From Azospirillum sp. TSH100 (GTDB lineage Bacteria > Pseudomonadota > Alphaproteobacteria > Azospirillales > Azospirillaceae): a stretch of 64,000 nucleotides of DNA. Below are positions 10,015 through 19,144 of this stretch, piece by piece. Numbering within the stretch: position 1 is the stretch's first letter; every line of letters starts with the position of its first letter. The notes beneath the pieces are model-generated. The model was not told the DNA's origin, made no database searches, and was given only the letters and a program-made list of their open reading frames with translations. The position numbers and the translations under genes were made by a program. Location of the stretch: the NCBI RefSeq assembly GCF_004923295.1, contig NZ_CP039634.1, positions 2,260,001 through 2,324,000 on the forward strand. Direction: 5' to 3'.

Positions 10015-11237
10015 CGAGTCCCCCGGCCGCCCTTGGACTGCAAGCCAGCATCAGAAATTTTCGAGTCCCCGGAAAGCTTCGGTTCATCGTATTTCGAATC
10101 ATCGTACATCGGCAGCGACACCTTGAAGACGGTCCGGCGAGGCTGGCTGTCGAACTCGATGGTTCCGCCATGGTCGCCTATCAGTTTCGCCACCAATGCA
10201 AGACCAAGGCCAGTCCCGTTCACTTTGCTGGTCACGAACGGATCGAACAGGTTGGATTGCAGGTCTTCCGGAATACCGTCGCCATTATCCTGAACCGTCA
10301 CCAGCAGGGGCAGATGCCGACGCGCATCGCCACCGGGCAATGCCATGCGCACACCATGCTGGTAGGAGGTGGTCAGCGTGATCTCGCCGCCTGATTCTGG
10401 TGCAGCCTCTGCCGCATTTTTCACCAGATTCAGGAAAACCTGCACAAGTTGGTCGCGATTGCCGTAAACAGGAGGCAGCGACGGGTCGTAACGCTCGACA
10501 AAGCGTATTTTTCGGGCAAAGCCGCTCTGGGCGACCTTGCGCACATGTTCCAGCACCGTATGGATGTTCACCGCGGCGCGTTCCAGCGGCCTCTCGTCGG
10601 AGAACACCTCCATCCGGTTGACCAGGGCGACGATGCGGTCGGCCTCGTCGCAGATCAGGCGGGTCAGAACCCGGTCCTGGTCGCTGGCGTTCTCCTCCAG
10701 CAGTTGAGCGGCGCCGCGGATGCCCGACAGCGGGTTCTTCACCTCATGCGCCAGCATCGCCGCCATGGCGGTCACGGAGCGCGCGGCATGGCGGTGGGTC
10801 AGCGAATGATCGATCTTGCGGGCCAGCGACCGCTCATGGATGGTCAGCACCACATGGTCGGGCGGGTCGCCCATGGTCGCCACCTGCACCGTCACATGGT
10901 GCGGACCGATCCGGGGGGTGTCGATGACGACGCCGTCCTGGGACACGCGGCGGCTGCCGCGGCGGACCTGCTGAATCAGGCCCATCACCGGGCTGTCCGG
11001 CGGGAGCAGGTCGGGCAGCGGCATGCCCTCCATGGCATTGGCCGACAGATCGAAGAACTCCTGTCCCTCCAGATTGACGAAGCGGATATCGCCGTTGCCG
11101 TCCACCACCAGCACAGGATCGGGCAGGCTGTTCAGCACCACCAGGGACTCCAGCCTGGGCGACCGCGCCGCTGACGACCGGTTGCGGCCACGCTGACTCT
11201 GGGCGGTCCCGGGGCTGGTTGTGGAAACGGGATCCAT
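10011..11237 (-). CDS. ntrB: Nitrogen regulation sensor kinase NtrB
   Basis: Cytosolic histidine kinase/phosphatase that controls NtrC phosphorylation and is itself governed by PII proteins. The 408-residue protein has no membrane segment; a PAS domain (about 30-140) precedes HisKA with His164 in [12 protein letters not shown] and a HATPase domain with [21 protein letters not shown] and GTGLGLALV. The first 28 residues are Ser/Arg-rich and probably disordered. It abuts dusB (one shared base) and overlaps ntrC by 4 bases, reproducing the nifR3-ntrB-ntrC operon known from Azospirillum, Rhodobacter and Rhizobium relatives. Confidence 0.96.
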   Translation of the reverse strand: MDPVSTTSPGTAQSQRGRNRSSAARSPRLESLVVLNSLPDPVLVVDGNGDIRFVNLEGQEFFDLSANAMEGMPLPDLLPPDSPVMGLIQQVRRGSRRVSQDGVVIDTPRIGPHHVTVQVATMGDPPDHVVLTIHERSLARKIDHSLTHRHAARSVTAMAAMLAHEVKNPLSGIRGAAQLLEENASDQDRVLTRLICDEADRIVALVNRMEVFSDERPLERAAVNIHTVLEHVRKVAQSGFARKIRFVERYDPSLPPVYGNRDQLVQVFLNLVKNAAEAAPESGGEITLTTSYQHGVRMALPGGDARRHLPLLVTVQDNGDGIPEDLQSNLFDPFVTSKVNGTGLGLALVAKLIGDHGGTIEFDSQPRRTVFKVSLPMYDDSKYDEPKLSGDSKISDAGLQSKGGRGTR

Positions 11238-12223
11238 CAGGCGGCCATCCTTTCGATTGCCGGTTCGTAAAAGGCACGGATGCGGTCACGCACCGCGTTC
11301 GGGTCGCCCAACTGGTTGACCTCCTGCCGAAACTCGTTGGAGCCGCGCAGGCCGGTCGAATACCAGGAGACATGCTTGCGGGCGACCTTGATGCCGCCGT
11401 CGCTGCCGTAATGGCTCAGCATACTGTCGAAATGCTCCAGCAGCGTGTCCATCTGCTCATGCAGCGGTGGATCGGTCAGTTTCTCGCCGGTGCGCAGGTA
11501 ATGCATGACCTGCGACGGGAACCAGGGCCGGCCATAACTGCCGCGCCCGATCATCACGCCGTCGGCACCGGATTCGGCGAGCGCGCGGTCCACCGCCTCG
11601 AAGCTGGTGACGTCACCGTTGACCACCACCGGGATCGATACCGCCTCCTTCACGGGACGGACGGCAGTCCAGTCGGCGGTGCCGGTGTAGAACTGCATAC
11701 GGGTGCGGCCATGGACCGTCACCATCCTGATGCCGCATTGCTCCGCGATGCGGGCGAGGTTCGGGGCATTGCGGTTGGTCTCGTCCCAGCCCAGCCGCAT
11801 CTTCAGCGTCACCGGAATGCTGACGGCCTTCACCACCGCTTCCAGAATTCGGCCGGCCAACGCCTCGTCCCGCATCAGCGACGAACCGGCGTGGCCGTTG
11901 ACCACCTTCTTGACCGGACAGCCGAAATTGATGTCGACGACGGCAGCGCCACGGTCTTCGTTCAGCTTCGCCGCCTCGGCCATCACCTCGGGTTCGCAGC
12001 CGGCGAGCTGGACCGCCATCGGGAACTCTTCCGGCTCGGTCTCCACCATGCGCAGGGTCTGGCGGTTCTCGCGGATCATCGCCTGGCTGGCGATCATCTC
12101 CGACACGACGAGGCCGCAGCCCGCGCGCTTCACCAGACGGCGGAACGGCAGGTCGGAGACACCCGACATGGGCGCCAGGATCACCGGTCCGGCGAGCGTG
12201 ATGGGTCCGATTTGTATGGTCAT
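11237..12223 (-). CDS. dusB: tRNA-dihydrouridine synthase DusB (NifR3)
   Basis: FMN-dependent enzyme reducing uridine to dihydrouridine in the tRNA D-loop. It has the TIM-barrel start [20 protein letters not shown], the catalytic Cys region [16 protein letters not shown] with the conserved Lys/Asn, the VHGRTR motif, and [16 protein letters not shown] for FMN phosphate binding. I use the ATG at 12223 ([12 protein letters not shown]), which has an AGGTGAGA ribosome-binding site; the frame extends to 12256. It is the first gene of the nifR3-ntrB-ntrC operon, so the operon promoter should lie in 12224-12378; there I see short interrupted repeats of a GGGCARATY type but no clear -24/-12 element. 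Confidence 0.95.
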   Translation of the reverse strand: MTIQIGPITLAGPVILAPMSGVSDLPFRRLVKRAGCGLVVSEMIASQAMIRENRQTLRMVETEPEEFPMAVQLAGCEPEVMAEAAKLNEDRGAAVVDINFGCPVKKVVNGHAGSSLMRDEALAGRILEAVVKAVSIPVTLKMRLGWDETNRNAPNLARIAEQCGIRMVTVHGRTRMQFYTGTADWTAVRPVKEAVSIPVVVNGDVTSFEAVDRALAESGADGVMIGRGSYGRPWFPSQVMHYLRTGEKLTDPPLHEQMDTLLEHFDSMLSHYGSDGGIKVARKHVSWYSTGLRGSNEFRQEVNQLGDPNAVRDRIRAFYEPAIERMAA

Positions 12224-12378
12224 TCTCACCTGCCCGATTGATGGGCAAATCAACAAAGTGCCGTCAATTTGGGCAGATTATCACGCCGCTACAGTCGTGT
12301 GCAAGCGCGAAGCCCAAAGGGCACGCCCAAGCCTCGGCCGAAACATCTTTTCTTCCACCAGCTTGCCGCTAGGAAGGC

Positions 12379-13209
12379 TCAGTTCCAGGTCCACTGTCCG
12401 ATCAGCACGTTCGACACGAACTTGACGCCGGGGTAGGCAAGCGTCGCCAGCAGATAGACGATCAGCATGGTGCGCGCTGCCGTCCGTCCGCGCACGCCAG
12501 TGCGGTACTCCGCCAGCAGAAGAATGCCAATCACGATGAAGGTCGCCAGCGACAGCAGGCTCTTATGGTCGGTGCGGAATAGCATCCCCTGCTCGAAATA
12601 GAGCACAGCCATGCCGGTGGCGAGGCCGGCGCCCAGCACCACCTCCGAGGCGATCAGCAGACGCAGTTGCAGCCGTTCGCTTTCCGCGACCGGGGGCAGG
12701 AACCGGCTGAGCGGAGTCGGCCGCTTGGTCTTCAGCGCGCGGGTCTGGATCACCGCCGCGAAGGATGACACGGCACTGAGCGTCAGCAGGGCATAGGTGA
12801 AGACGGACACCGCGATATGGAGATCGATCCAGACGCCCGGCGCGTTGCCGCGCAGGATCGGCGCCGGCGCGTCCTCGGTCAGCGTCGCCAGCAGGCAGAC
12901 GACCAGCAGGTAGGGCAGCAGCAGCGGCGCCAGCCTCCAAGCAGTGGCGTGGAACAGGCTGAGCCCGATGAACAGGGCCATGCAGGCGGCGGTCGTCACC
13001 CAAAGCGCGGTCGAGAAGCCGGTCTGCCACTGGCCGGCGACCTGAAGGATCGCCCACATGCCGGGTCCGGCGGCAGCGAGCAGCAAGGCACCCCAGAAGG
13101 ACCAGCCGCGCCCCTCCACCCCCTGCCCAGCGATGCGCCGGTAGGGATAAAGGGCGGCAGGCACCAGGGCCACCAACGCCGTCAGGCTCAAAAGGATGTT
13201 CTGCGACAT
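12379..13209 (-). CDS. CcsA/YpjD-type inner-membrane protein (cytochrome c assembly family)
   Basis: About 276 residues with roughly eight hydrophobic segments and the family's conserved central region [17 protein letters not shown], resembling the heme-handling core of CcsA/CcmC-like proteins. In proteobacteria this stand-alone form (YpjD/CorB-type) often sits near ffh and is not required for cytochrome c synthesis, so its role is uncertain. The start is placed at the ATG at 13209 ([15 protein letters not shown]), which begins the first membrane segment; the open frame upstream to 13308 would add a basic, unconserved leader. It is transcribed divergently from ispDF with 174 bases between, presumably containing both promoters. 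Confidence 0.8.
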   Translation of the reverse strand: MSQNILLSLTALVALVPAALYPYRRIAGQGVEGRGWSFWGALLLAAAGPGMWAILQVAGQWQTGFSTALWVTTAACMALFIGLSLFHATAWRLAPLLLPYLLVVCLLATLTEDAPAPILRGNAPGVWIDLHIAVSVFTYALLTLSAVSSFAAVIQTRALKTKRPTPLSRFLPPVAESERLQLRLLIASEVVLGAGLATGMAVLYFEQGMLFRTDHKSLLSLATFIVIGILLLAEYRTGVRGRTAARTMLIVYLLATLAYPGVKFVSNVLIGQWTWN

Positions 13210-13383
13210 GGACCCGAATGCACTCCCGTCTTTCCGCCATCCTGCTGCCGGAACACGCCGACCGGCCCTGGACATGGTCCGGGGCTTGGGGACGGCAAGG
13301 CTCGGCACTTGGCGGAACCACGGCGACAGGCTAGGCTCCGCGACGTTTCCGTCAAGTGGCTATCATATCTTACGGTTTGCCTC

Positions 13384-14556
13384 ATGCCCACCTGCATCGC
13401 GCCCACCTGTGTCGCCCTGATCGTGGCCGGCGGATCCGGCCAGAGATTCGGGGCCGAACGGCCGAAGCAATATCTCGACCTCGCCGGCAAGCCGGTGCTG
13501 CGCCGGACGGTGGAGGCTTTCCTCGGCCATCCCCAGCTCACCGGCGTGCGCGTCGTCATCGATCCGACCTGGCGCGAGACTTATGACGCCGCCGTCTCCG
13601 GTCTCGGCCTCCCAAGCCCGGTGGCAGGCGGCGCCAGCCGGCAGGAGTCGGTGCGCAATGGGCTGGAGGCTCTGGCCGCCGACGGCGCGCCAGATCTCGT
13701 GCTGATCCACGACGCCGCCCGCCCGCTGATCGACGCGTCCACCATCGGCGCGGTCATCGCCGCCCTCGACAGCACGCCGGGCGCCATCGCCGCGGTACAG
13801 GTCGCCGATACGCTGAAGCGCGGCAGCGAATGCGTCATCACCGGCACGGTCGACCGCGAGGGGCTATGGCGGGCGCAGACCCCGCAGGGCTTCCGCTTTC
13901 CTGCCATTCTGGAGGCGCACCGCACCGCCGCCGGCCTAACGCTGACCGACGATGCCGCCGTAGCGGAGCAGGCTGGGCTGGCCGTCGCCCTGGTGCCGTC
14001 CAAGGAGGACAATTTCAAGGTGACCACCCCCGACGACCTCACCCGCGCCACCCGCGCGGTCATGAGCAGCCTGTGGGATGTGCGGACCGGCAGCGGCTTC
14101 GACGTCCACCGCTTCACCGATGGCGACTTCGTGACGCTCTGCGGCCTGCGCGTGCCGCACAGCCACGGGCTGGAGGGGCATTCGGATGCCGACGTCGGCC
14201 TGCACGCCCTGACCGACGCCATCCTTGGCGCCCTGGCCGCCGGTGACATCGGCAGCCACTTCCCGCCGACAGACCCGCGCTGGCGCGGGGCCGACAGTTC
14301 CAGGTTTCTGCGGCACGCCGCCGATCTGGTTGCGGAACGCGGCGGCGTCATCGCCCATGCGGACGTCACCATCATCTGCGAACGGCCGAAGGTCGGACCG
14401 CACCGCGCCGTCATGGCGGAGCGCATTGCCCAAATCCTGGGCATCGAGGTCGGGCGGGTCAGCGTCAAGGCGACCACCACCGAACAGCTGGGCTTCACCG
14501 GCAGACGGGAGGGCATCGCGGCACAGGCGGTGGCGACGATCAGGCTTCCCGGTTAA
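13384..14556 (+). CDS. ispDF: Bifunctional IspD-IspF enzyme of the MEP isoprenoid pathway
   Basis: A fusion of 2-C-methyl-D-erythritol 4-phosphate cytidylyltransferase (residues about 1-225) and 2-C-methyl-D-erythritol 2,4-cyclodiphosphate synthase (about 232-390). The IspD part shows [16 protein letters not shown] and [10 protein letters not shown]; the IspF part shows GSGFDVHRF (metal-binding Asp and His), [15 protein letters not shown] and [11 protein letters not shown]. These catalyse non-consecutive steps, the fusion being common in alphaproteobacteria. The start at the ATG at 13384 gives [17 protein letters not shown]; the longer open frame from 12817 runs back through the CcsA-like gene and is not used. 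Followed 36 bases downstream by pncC. Confidence 0.96.
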   Translation: MPTCIAPTCVALIVAGGSGQRFGAERPKQYLDLAGKPVLRRTVEAFLGHPQLTGVRVVIDPTWRETYDAAVSGLGLPSPVAGGASRQESVRNGLEALAADGAPDLVLIHDAARPLIDASTIGAVIAALDSTPGAIAAVQVADTLKRGSECVITGTVDREGLWRAQTPQGFRFPAILEAHRTAAGLTLTDDAAVAEQAGLAVALVPSKEDNFKVTTPDDLTRATRAVMSSLWDVRTGSGFDVHRFTDGDFVTLCGLRVPHSHGLEGHSDADVGLHALTDAILGALAAGDIGSHFPPTDPRWRGADSSRFLRHAADLVAERGGVIAHADVTIICERPKVGPHRAVMAERIAQILGIEVGRVSVKATTTEQLGFTGRREGIAAQAVATIRLPG

Positions 14557-14592
14557 CATCCGAACCAACCAGACGAACCGGGAGAGGCCGTC

Positions 14593-15096
14593 ATGTTTCC
14601 CGAGATCATCCGCGACCTCGCCGCACAGACGCTTGCCGAGTATGGCCTTGCGGGCTTCATGCTGGCGACGGCCGAATCCTGCACCGGCGGCCTGATCGCT
14701 GGCGCGCTGACCGACATCGCCGGTTCATCCAAGGTGGTCGACCGCGGCTTCGTCACCTATACCAACATCGCCAAGACGGAACTTCTGGGCGTTCCCGCCA
14801 GCCTGCTGCATGCCCATGGCGCCGTCAGTCCGGAGGTCGCCGTCGCCATGGCCGTTGGTGCCCTGGCAAAGTCGCGGGCCGACGTGACGGTGGCGGTGAC
14901 CGGGATCGCCGGTCCGGGAGGGGCCACGGAGAACAAGCCGGTGGGCCGGGTCTATGTCGCCACCGCCGTACGCGGTGGAGCGGCGAAAGCCAAGGAATAT
15001 ACCTTCCCTGGCGACCGTGACGCCGTGCGGATGGCGACGGTTCAGGCGGCGCTGGAGCGGCTGCGACTGGCCCGGCCGACCGGAAGCCTGCGCTGA
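14593..15096 (+). CDS. pncC: Nicotinamide-nucleotide amidase (CinA C-terminal type)
   Basis: Deamidates NMN to nicotinate mononucleotide, recycling pyridine nucleotides. The 167-residue protein consists only of the CinA C-terminal domain, with the signature TAESCTGGLIAGALTDIAGSS (catalytic Ser/Lys region), GFVTYTNIAKTELLGV and VTGIAGPGGATENKPVG. The N-terminal molybdopterin-binding-like domain of full CinA is absent, as in PncC of many proteobacteria. ATG at 14593, with a GGGAGAGG ribosome-binding site. Co-directional with ispDF and the tautomerase gene. Confidence 0.93.
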   Translation: MFPEIIRDLAAQTLAEYGLAGFMLATAESCTGGLIAGALTDIAGSSKVVDRGFVTYTNIAKTELLGVPASLLHAHGAVSPEVAVAMAVGALAKSRADVTVAVTGIAGPGGATENKPVGRVYVATAVRGGAAKAKEYTFPGDRDAVRMATVQAALERLRLARPTGSLR

Positions 15097-15137
15097 GAAA
15101 ACGCTTGTAAGCTCTTTATAACGAAGGAAAAGACCTG

Positions 15138-15326
15138 ATGCCGACCATCAACATACAGCTGTTCGAGGGCCGCACCGTCGAGCAGAAGCGGGAGTACGCC
15201 AAGGCGCTGACCGAGGCGACCGTGAAGGTTCTCGGTTGCTCGCCCTCGGCGGTGGACATCATTTTCCAGGACGTGAAGAAAAGCGACTGGGCAAGCGGCG
15301 GACAGCTTTGGTCTGACAAGACCTGA
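15138..15326 (+). CDS. 4-oxalocrotonate tautomerase family protein
   Basis: A 62-residue member of the tautomerase superfamily, the normal size for these hexameric enzymes. Pro follows the initiator Met (MPTINIQLFEGRT) and becomes the N-terminal catalytic base after Met removal. The region VEQKREYAKALTEATVKVLG matches the family's helix, and the C-terminus (VKKSDWASGGQLWSD) resembles 4-OT proteins without their usual basic tail. An AAGGAAAAG ribosome-binding site precedes the ATG. Actual substrate unknown; no aromatic catabolism genes are nearby. Confidence 0.9.
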   Translation: MPTINIQLFEGRTVEQKREYAKALTEATVKVLGCSPSAVDIIFQDVKKSDWASGGQLWSDKT

Positions 15327-15356
15327 CCGCCCGCATCCATCCATCCGCAGCCGGCG

Positions 15357-15812
15357 TCAGGCCGGTTGCGTCGCCCGGCCCGGCCCGTAAAGCTGGGCCG
15401 CACGCGTTTCAAAGGCCTGCACCATGCGGCGCACCGCCTCGTTGAACAGCAGGCCCATGATCTTCTGGAGCATCTTGGAGCGGAACTCGAAGTCAACGAA
15501 GAAGTCGACGCAGCAGCCGCCGGGATGGTCGTTGAAGATCCAATGATTGTTCAGATACTGGAATGGCCCGTCGGTATACTGCACGTCGATGCGGCACCCG
15601 GGCTCATTCAGCTCCACTCGCGAGGTGAAGCGTTCGCGGACCATCTTGAAGCCGATGATCAGGTCCGCAAACATCACATTGCCTTCGCGCTTGCGGATGC
15701 GGGCCGCCAGGCACCAGGGCAGAAACTCCGGATACTTCTCCACATCCGCGACCAGGTCGTACATCTGCTGGGGCGTGTAGGGAAGAACCTTCTTTTCCGC
15801 GTGCGTCGGCAT
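15357..15812 (-). CDS. RatA/COQ10-like START-domain protein
   Basis: A 151-residue polyketide cyclase/START-fold protein of the COQ10/RatA family. Visible family features are the N-terminal VLPYTPQQMYDLVADVEKYPEFLPW and the central FTSRVELNEPG region. Eukaryotic Coq10 binds ubiquinone; the bacterial name RatA comes from a reported toxin activity on ribosome assembly, and a quinone-binding chaperone role is equally plausible here. It lies directly downstream of lipA on the same strand (36 bases), an arrangement frequent in alphaproteobacteria. The stop overlaps a small CCGGC/GCCGG hairpin shared with the convergent tautomerase gene. Confidence 0.88.
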   Translation of the reverse strand: MPTHAEKKVLPYTPQQMYDLVADVEKYPEFLPWCLAARIRKREGNVMFADLIIGFKMVRERFTSRVELNEPGCRIDVQYTDGPFQYLNNHWIFNDHPGGCCVDFFVDFEFRSKMLQKIMGLLFNEAVRRMVQAFETRAAQLYGPGRATQPA

Positions 15813-15848
15813 GCCCGTACCATATCCTTTCTTATTGAACCGCCTGCA

Positions 15849-16805
15849 TCAGGCGGCGGCGACCCCCAGCTTGCGCAGCCGGGCTTCACGCAGCTTCTCG
15901 AAATCCGCGCCCGCATGGTAGGACGAGCGCGTCAGCGGCGACGAGGCCACCAGCAGGAAGCCCTTGCCGCGGCCAACGGTGGAATAACCGTCGAACTCCT
16001 CGGGAGTCACGAAACGATCCACCGCCGCATGCTTGGGCGTGGGCTGGAGATACTGCCCAATCGTCAGAAAGTCCACATCGGCGGAGCGTAGATCGTCCAT
16101 CACCTGCCCGATCTCCTCCTTCGTCTCGCCCAGACCGACCATCAGGCCGGACTTGGTGAAGATCGTCGGATCCAGCTCCTTCACCCGCGCCAGCAACTGC
16201 AGCGAGGCGAAATAACGGGCACCTGGGCGGATGTTGGGGTACAGGCGCGGAACGGTTTCCAGATTGTGGTTGAAGACGTCGGGCTTGGCCTCAACCACCA
16301 CCTCGACCGCACCCTTCTTCTTCTGGAAGTCGGGGGTCAGGATTTCGATGGTGGTCGTCGGCGACGCGGCACGGACGGCGCGGATGGTGCGGGCGAAATG
16401 CTCGGCACCACCGTCGGCCAGATCGTCGCGGTCGACCGAGGTGATGACGACGTGGCTGAGTTTCAGCTTGCCGACCGCTTCCGCCACATTGTCCGGCTCA
16501 TGCGGATCCAGCAGGTCCGGGCGCCCGGTCTCGACATTGCAGAAGGCGCAACCGCGCGTGCAGATGGAACCCAGGATCATGAAGGTGGCATGCTTGTGCT
16601 TCCAGCACTCCCCGATGTTGGGGCAGGCGGCCTCTTCGCACACCGTGTTCAGCTTCAGCCCGCGCATCAGTTGGCGGGTCTCGTTGTATTCCTGGCTCAT
16701 CGGTGCCTTGACCCGGATCCAGGCCGGTTTGCGCTGGATCGGGTTGTCGGGCTTGTGGGCTTTTTCGGGGTGGCGCAGCTTCTCGGTCTGGTCGACGAGG
16801 GTCAT
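15849..16805 (-). CDS. lipA: Lipoyl synthase LipA
   Basis: Radical-SAM enzyme that inserts two sulfurs into protein-bound octanoyl groups. The 318-residue protein has the auxiliary cluster motif [13 protein letters not shown], the radical-[16 protein letters not shown] triad (CxxxCxxC) and the C-terminal RSSYHAG whose Ser ligates the auxiliary cluster. All expected cysteines are present. It supplies the lipoyl groups required by the pyruvate dehydrogenase proteins encoded 1.5-6 kb to the right on the same strand. Probably cotranscribed with the RatA-like gene. Confidence 0.97.
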   Translation of the reverse strand: MTLVDQTEKLRHPEKAHKPDNPIQRKPAWIRVKAPMSQEYNETRQLMRGLKLNTVCEEAACPNIGECWKHKHATFMILGSICTRGCAFCNVETGRPDLLDPHEPDNVAEAVGKLKLSHVVITSVDRDDLADGGAEHFARTIRAVRAASPTTTIEILTPDFQKKKGAVEVVVEAKPDVFNHNLETVPRLYPNIRPGARYFASLQLLARVKELDPTIFTKSGLMVGLGETKEEIGQVMDDLRSADVDFLTIGQYLQPTPKHAAVDRFVTPEEFDGYSTVGRGKGFLLVASSPLTRSSYHAGADFEKLREARLRKLGVAAA

Positions 16806-16867
16806 GGTTTAAAGCTCCCGATGGCCGACGCGATGCCCCGGCCCCGACAATAGGTGCGATGAGGATG

Positions 16868-17353
16868 TCAAACCCGCCATTCCGGCGGAAACAGCTCGGC
16901 CGGATAGGCCGGATCGAGCGCCTGGTCAAGTGTGAAAGGCGACTCGACCGGGAAATGGCCGTCAGGGGCATCCGCCTCGACGGCGGCCCGCAAGCGGGCA
17001 TCCGAGTAAACCTCGGCGAAGATGTCGGCAATGTATGGCCGGAGGCTGGGGCTGTCCTTGATCTCGCGGATCAGTTTCTTCCGCTGCTCCCGGACGGTAA
17101 GGCGCCAGCCGCGCTCGCAACGTTCCCGCAGATCGGAACAGAACATCCACTTCAGAATATGGACCAGCAGAATGCCGAGGCGGCTGTCGATCTCGGATTT
17201 CTGGCTGCGGCCCATGCTCTCGATCTCCTCGGCGACGTTCTCCCAGTCGACCGGGGCATTGTTCCGTTCGGCGCCGGCACGGCGAAGCTCCTGCGCCTGG
17301 GCTTGGGTCCAGGCGTAGAAATCCTCGTCATACGCGGCACTGCTGCGGTCCAT
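16868..17353 (-). CDS. DUF29 family protein
   Basis: A 161-residue protein with the recognised DUF29 layout: YDEDFYAWTQAQAQELR at the N-terminus, WENVAEEIESMGRSQKSEI, then a helical stretch IREIKDSPSLRPY, and a C-terminal PWTLDQAL-like segment (FTLDQALDPAYPAELF). DUF29 proteins are widespread in alphaproteobacteria and cyanobacteria, soluble, predicted all-helical and without a known biochemical role. It sits between lpdA and lipA on the same strand but is separated from both by 55-60 bases. Confidence 0.88.
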   Translation of the reverse strand: MDRSSAAYDEDFYAWTQAQAQELRRAGAERNNAPVDWENVAEEIESMGRSQKSEIDSRLGILLVHILKWMFCSDLRERCERGWRLTVREQRKKLIREIKDSPSLRPYIADIFAEVYSDARLRAAVEADAPDGHFPVESPFTLDQALDPAYPAELFPPEWRV

Positions 17354-17409
17354 GGCTCCGTCCGGTTGGGAGAAACGACACCTCGGAAATCCCTGGCGGA
17401 AAATCCTAA

Positions 17410-18807
17410 TTAAAAGTGGATCGCCCGGCCATAGGCATCAAGGACCGACTCATGCATCATTTCCGACAGGGTCGGGTGCGGGAACACCGTGTGCATCAGT
17501 TCAGCCTCGGTCAGCTCCGACGATTTGGCGATGCCGTAGCCCTGGATCAGCTCGGTCACTTCCGCGCCGATCATGTGGGCGCCCAGCATCTCGCCGGTCT
17601 TGGCGTCGAAGATGGTCTTGATCAGGCCTTCCGGCTCGCCGAGTGCGATGGCCTTGCCATTGCCGACGAAGGGGAAGCGGCCGACCTTGATCTCGTAGCC
17701 GGCTTCCTTCGCCTTCTTCTCCGTCAGGCCGACCGACGCGATCTGCGGGTGCGAATAGGTGCAGCCCGGGATGTTGCGGACATTCAGCGCATGCGGATGC
17801 TTGCCGGCGATGTGCTCGGCCACGATCACGCCCTCGTGGCTGGCCTTGTGGGCGAGCCAGGGGGCGCCGGTCACGTCGCCGATGGCGTACACACCCGGCT
17901 CGTCCGTCTCGCACATCGGGTTGGTCTGGATGTGGCCGCGGTCGGTCTTGACCTTGGTGTTCTCCAGGCCGAGGCCCTCCGTGTTCGGGCTGATGCCGAC
18001 GGCGACGATGACGCGGTCGACCGTGATGTCCTCGGTCTTGCCGCCGGCCTCGACGGCCACGGTCACGCTGTCGGCGGCCTTGCGCAGGTTGCCGGCCTTG
18101 CCGCCGGTGATGATGCGCATGCCCTGCTTTTCAAAGGCTTTCCGGGCCATTGCCGAGATTTCCTCATCCTCCACCGGAAGGATGCGGTCCATCACCTCGA
18201 CCACGGTGACCTTGGCGCCCAGGGCGTTGTAGAAGCTGGCGAATTCGATGCCGATGGCGCCGGAGCCGATGACCAGCAGCGACTTCGGCATGCTGTCCGG
18301 AGTCATCGCCTTGCGATAGGTCCAGACCAGCTTGCCGTCATCCTCCAGGCCCGGCAGTGTGCGGGCACGGGCGCCGGTGGCGATGATGATGTGCTTGGCG
18401 CCGAAGGTGCCGACCGGGGCCTCGCCCTTGGAAACCGCAACCTGCCCCTTGCCGAGCAGCTTGGCGGAGCCTTCGATCACCGCGACCTTGTTCTTCTTCA
18501 GCAGGTGCTTGACACCGCCATTCAGCTGGCCCGCGACCTTGCGCGAGCGGGCGACGACCTTGTCCAGGTCGAAGGACGGGTTCTGGATGACCAGACCATA
18601 GTCGGCGGCATGCTTGGCGAGATGCAGCACCTCGGCCGAGCGCAGCAGCGCCTTGGTCGGGATGCAGCCCCAGTTCAGGCAGATGCCGCCCAGGTTTTCA
18701 CGCTCGATGACCGCGGTGTGCAGGCCCAGCTGCGCGGCGCGGATCGCCGCCACGTAACCGCCCGGTCCGCCGCCGATGACGATGACGTCGTAATTGATGT
18801 CGGCCAA
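17410..18807 (-). CDS. lpdA: Dihydrolipoyl dehydrogenase (E3)
   Basis: FAD-dependent E3 component that reoxidises dihydrolipoyl groups using NAD+. FAD motif VIVIGGGPGGYVAAIRAAQLG, redox-active disulfide GGICLNWGCIPTK, NAD-binding VIGSGAIGIEFASF, and the C-terminal HPTLSE with catalytic His-Glu. The open frame begins at an ATG (18822) that abuts the chorismate mutase stop and lacks a ribosome-binding site; I prefer the TTG at 18807, which has GGGGAG about 7 bases upstream and gives the family-typical MADINYDVIVIGGG. Last gene of the PDH operon. Function secure, start moderately sure. Confidence 0.95.
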   Translation of the reverse strand: MADINYDVIVIGGGPGGYVAAIRAAQLGLHTAVIERENLGGICLNWGCIPTKALLRSAEVLHLAKHAADYGLVIQNPSFDLDKVVARSRKVAGQLNGGVKHLLKKNKVAVIEGSAKLLGKGQVAVSKGEAPVGTFGAKHIIIATGARARTLPGLEDDGKLVWTYRKAMTPDSMPKSLLVIGSGAIGIEFASFYNALGAKVTVVEVMDRILPVEDEEISAMARKAFEKQGMRIITGGKAGNLRKAADSVTVAVEAGGKTEDITVDRVIVAVGISPNTEGLGLENTKVKTDRGHIQTNPMCETDEPGVYAIGDVTGAPWLAHKASHEGVIVAEHIAGKHPHALNVRNIPGCTYSHPQIASVGLTEKKAKEAGYEIKVGRFPFVGNGKAIALGEPEGLIKTIFDAKTGEMLGAHMIGAEVTELIQGYGIAKSSELTEAELMHTVFPHPTLSEMMHESVLDAYGRAIHF

Positions 18808-18822
18808 GGGTGTTCTCCCCAT

Positions 18823-19125
18823 TCAGGAGCGAGGCGCATCCTCGCGGCCGGCGGCAAAGATGCCTTCCTCGACCCGGCACGCCTCGTCGATGATCGTCTG
18901 GTACAGGGTGGCCATGAAGTCCGGATCCAGGCCGTAGGCCTTGCCCGCCTCGGCCGCCCGCCGTTTGACCGCTTCGACGCGGTCGGGTAGGACGGCCGGC
19001 AGGTTTTCCGTCATCTTCACCGCTGCGACGCGGTGGACGACGGACAGGCGCTTGCCCAGCAAGGCGACGATCTCGTCGTCGATGGCGTCGATTTCGGCGC
19101 GGAGCGGGGCAAGGGCTTTCGACAT
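18823..19125 (-). CDS. Chorismate mutase (AroQ type)
   Basis: A 100-residue all-helical chorismate mutase converting chorismate to prephenate. Residues matching the AroQ active site are visible: Arg in LRAEIDAIDDEI, Arg/Lys in GKRLSVVHRVAAVK, Arg-Glu near LPDRVEAVK and Gln in LYQTIIDEACRVE. It lies inside the pyruvate dehydrogenase operon, 19 bases after pdhC and directly before lpdA, all on the minus strand, so it is almost certainly cotranscribed with them. No signal peptide, so cytosolic. The placement links aromatic amino-acid entry with PDH expression; why is unknown. Confidence 0.9.
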   Translation of the reverse strand: MSKALAPLRAEIDAIDDEIVALLGKRLSVVHRVAAVKMTENLPAVLPDRVEAVKRRAAEAGKAYGLDPDFMATLYQTIIDEACRVEEGIFAAGREDAPRS

Positions 19126-19144
19126 GGAACCGGTCCTCTAACCG

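Noticed and set aside
8500..10293. 597-residue + strand open frame opposite ntrC
   Set aside because: Antisense shadow of ntrC and the end of ntrB with no domain support.
12817..13383. N-terminal extension of the ispDF frame to 12817
   Set aside because: It runs antisense to the CcsA-like gene, has no conserved IspD sequence, and the ATG at 13384 gives the family-typical start.
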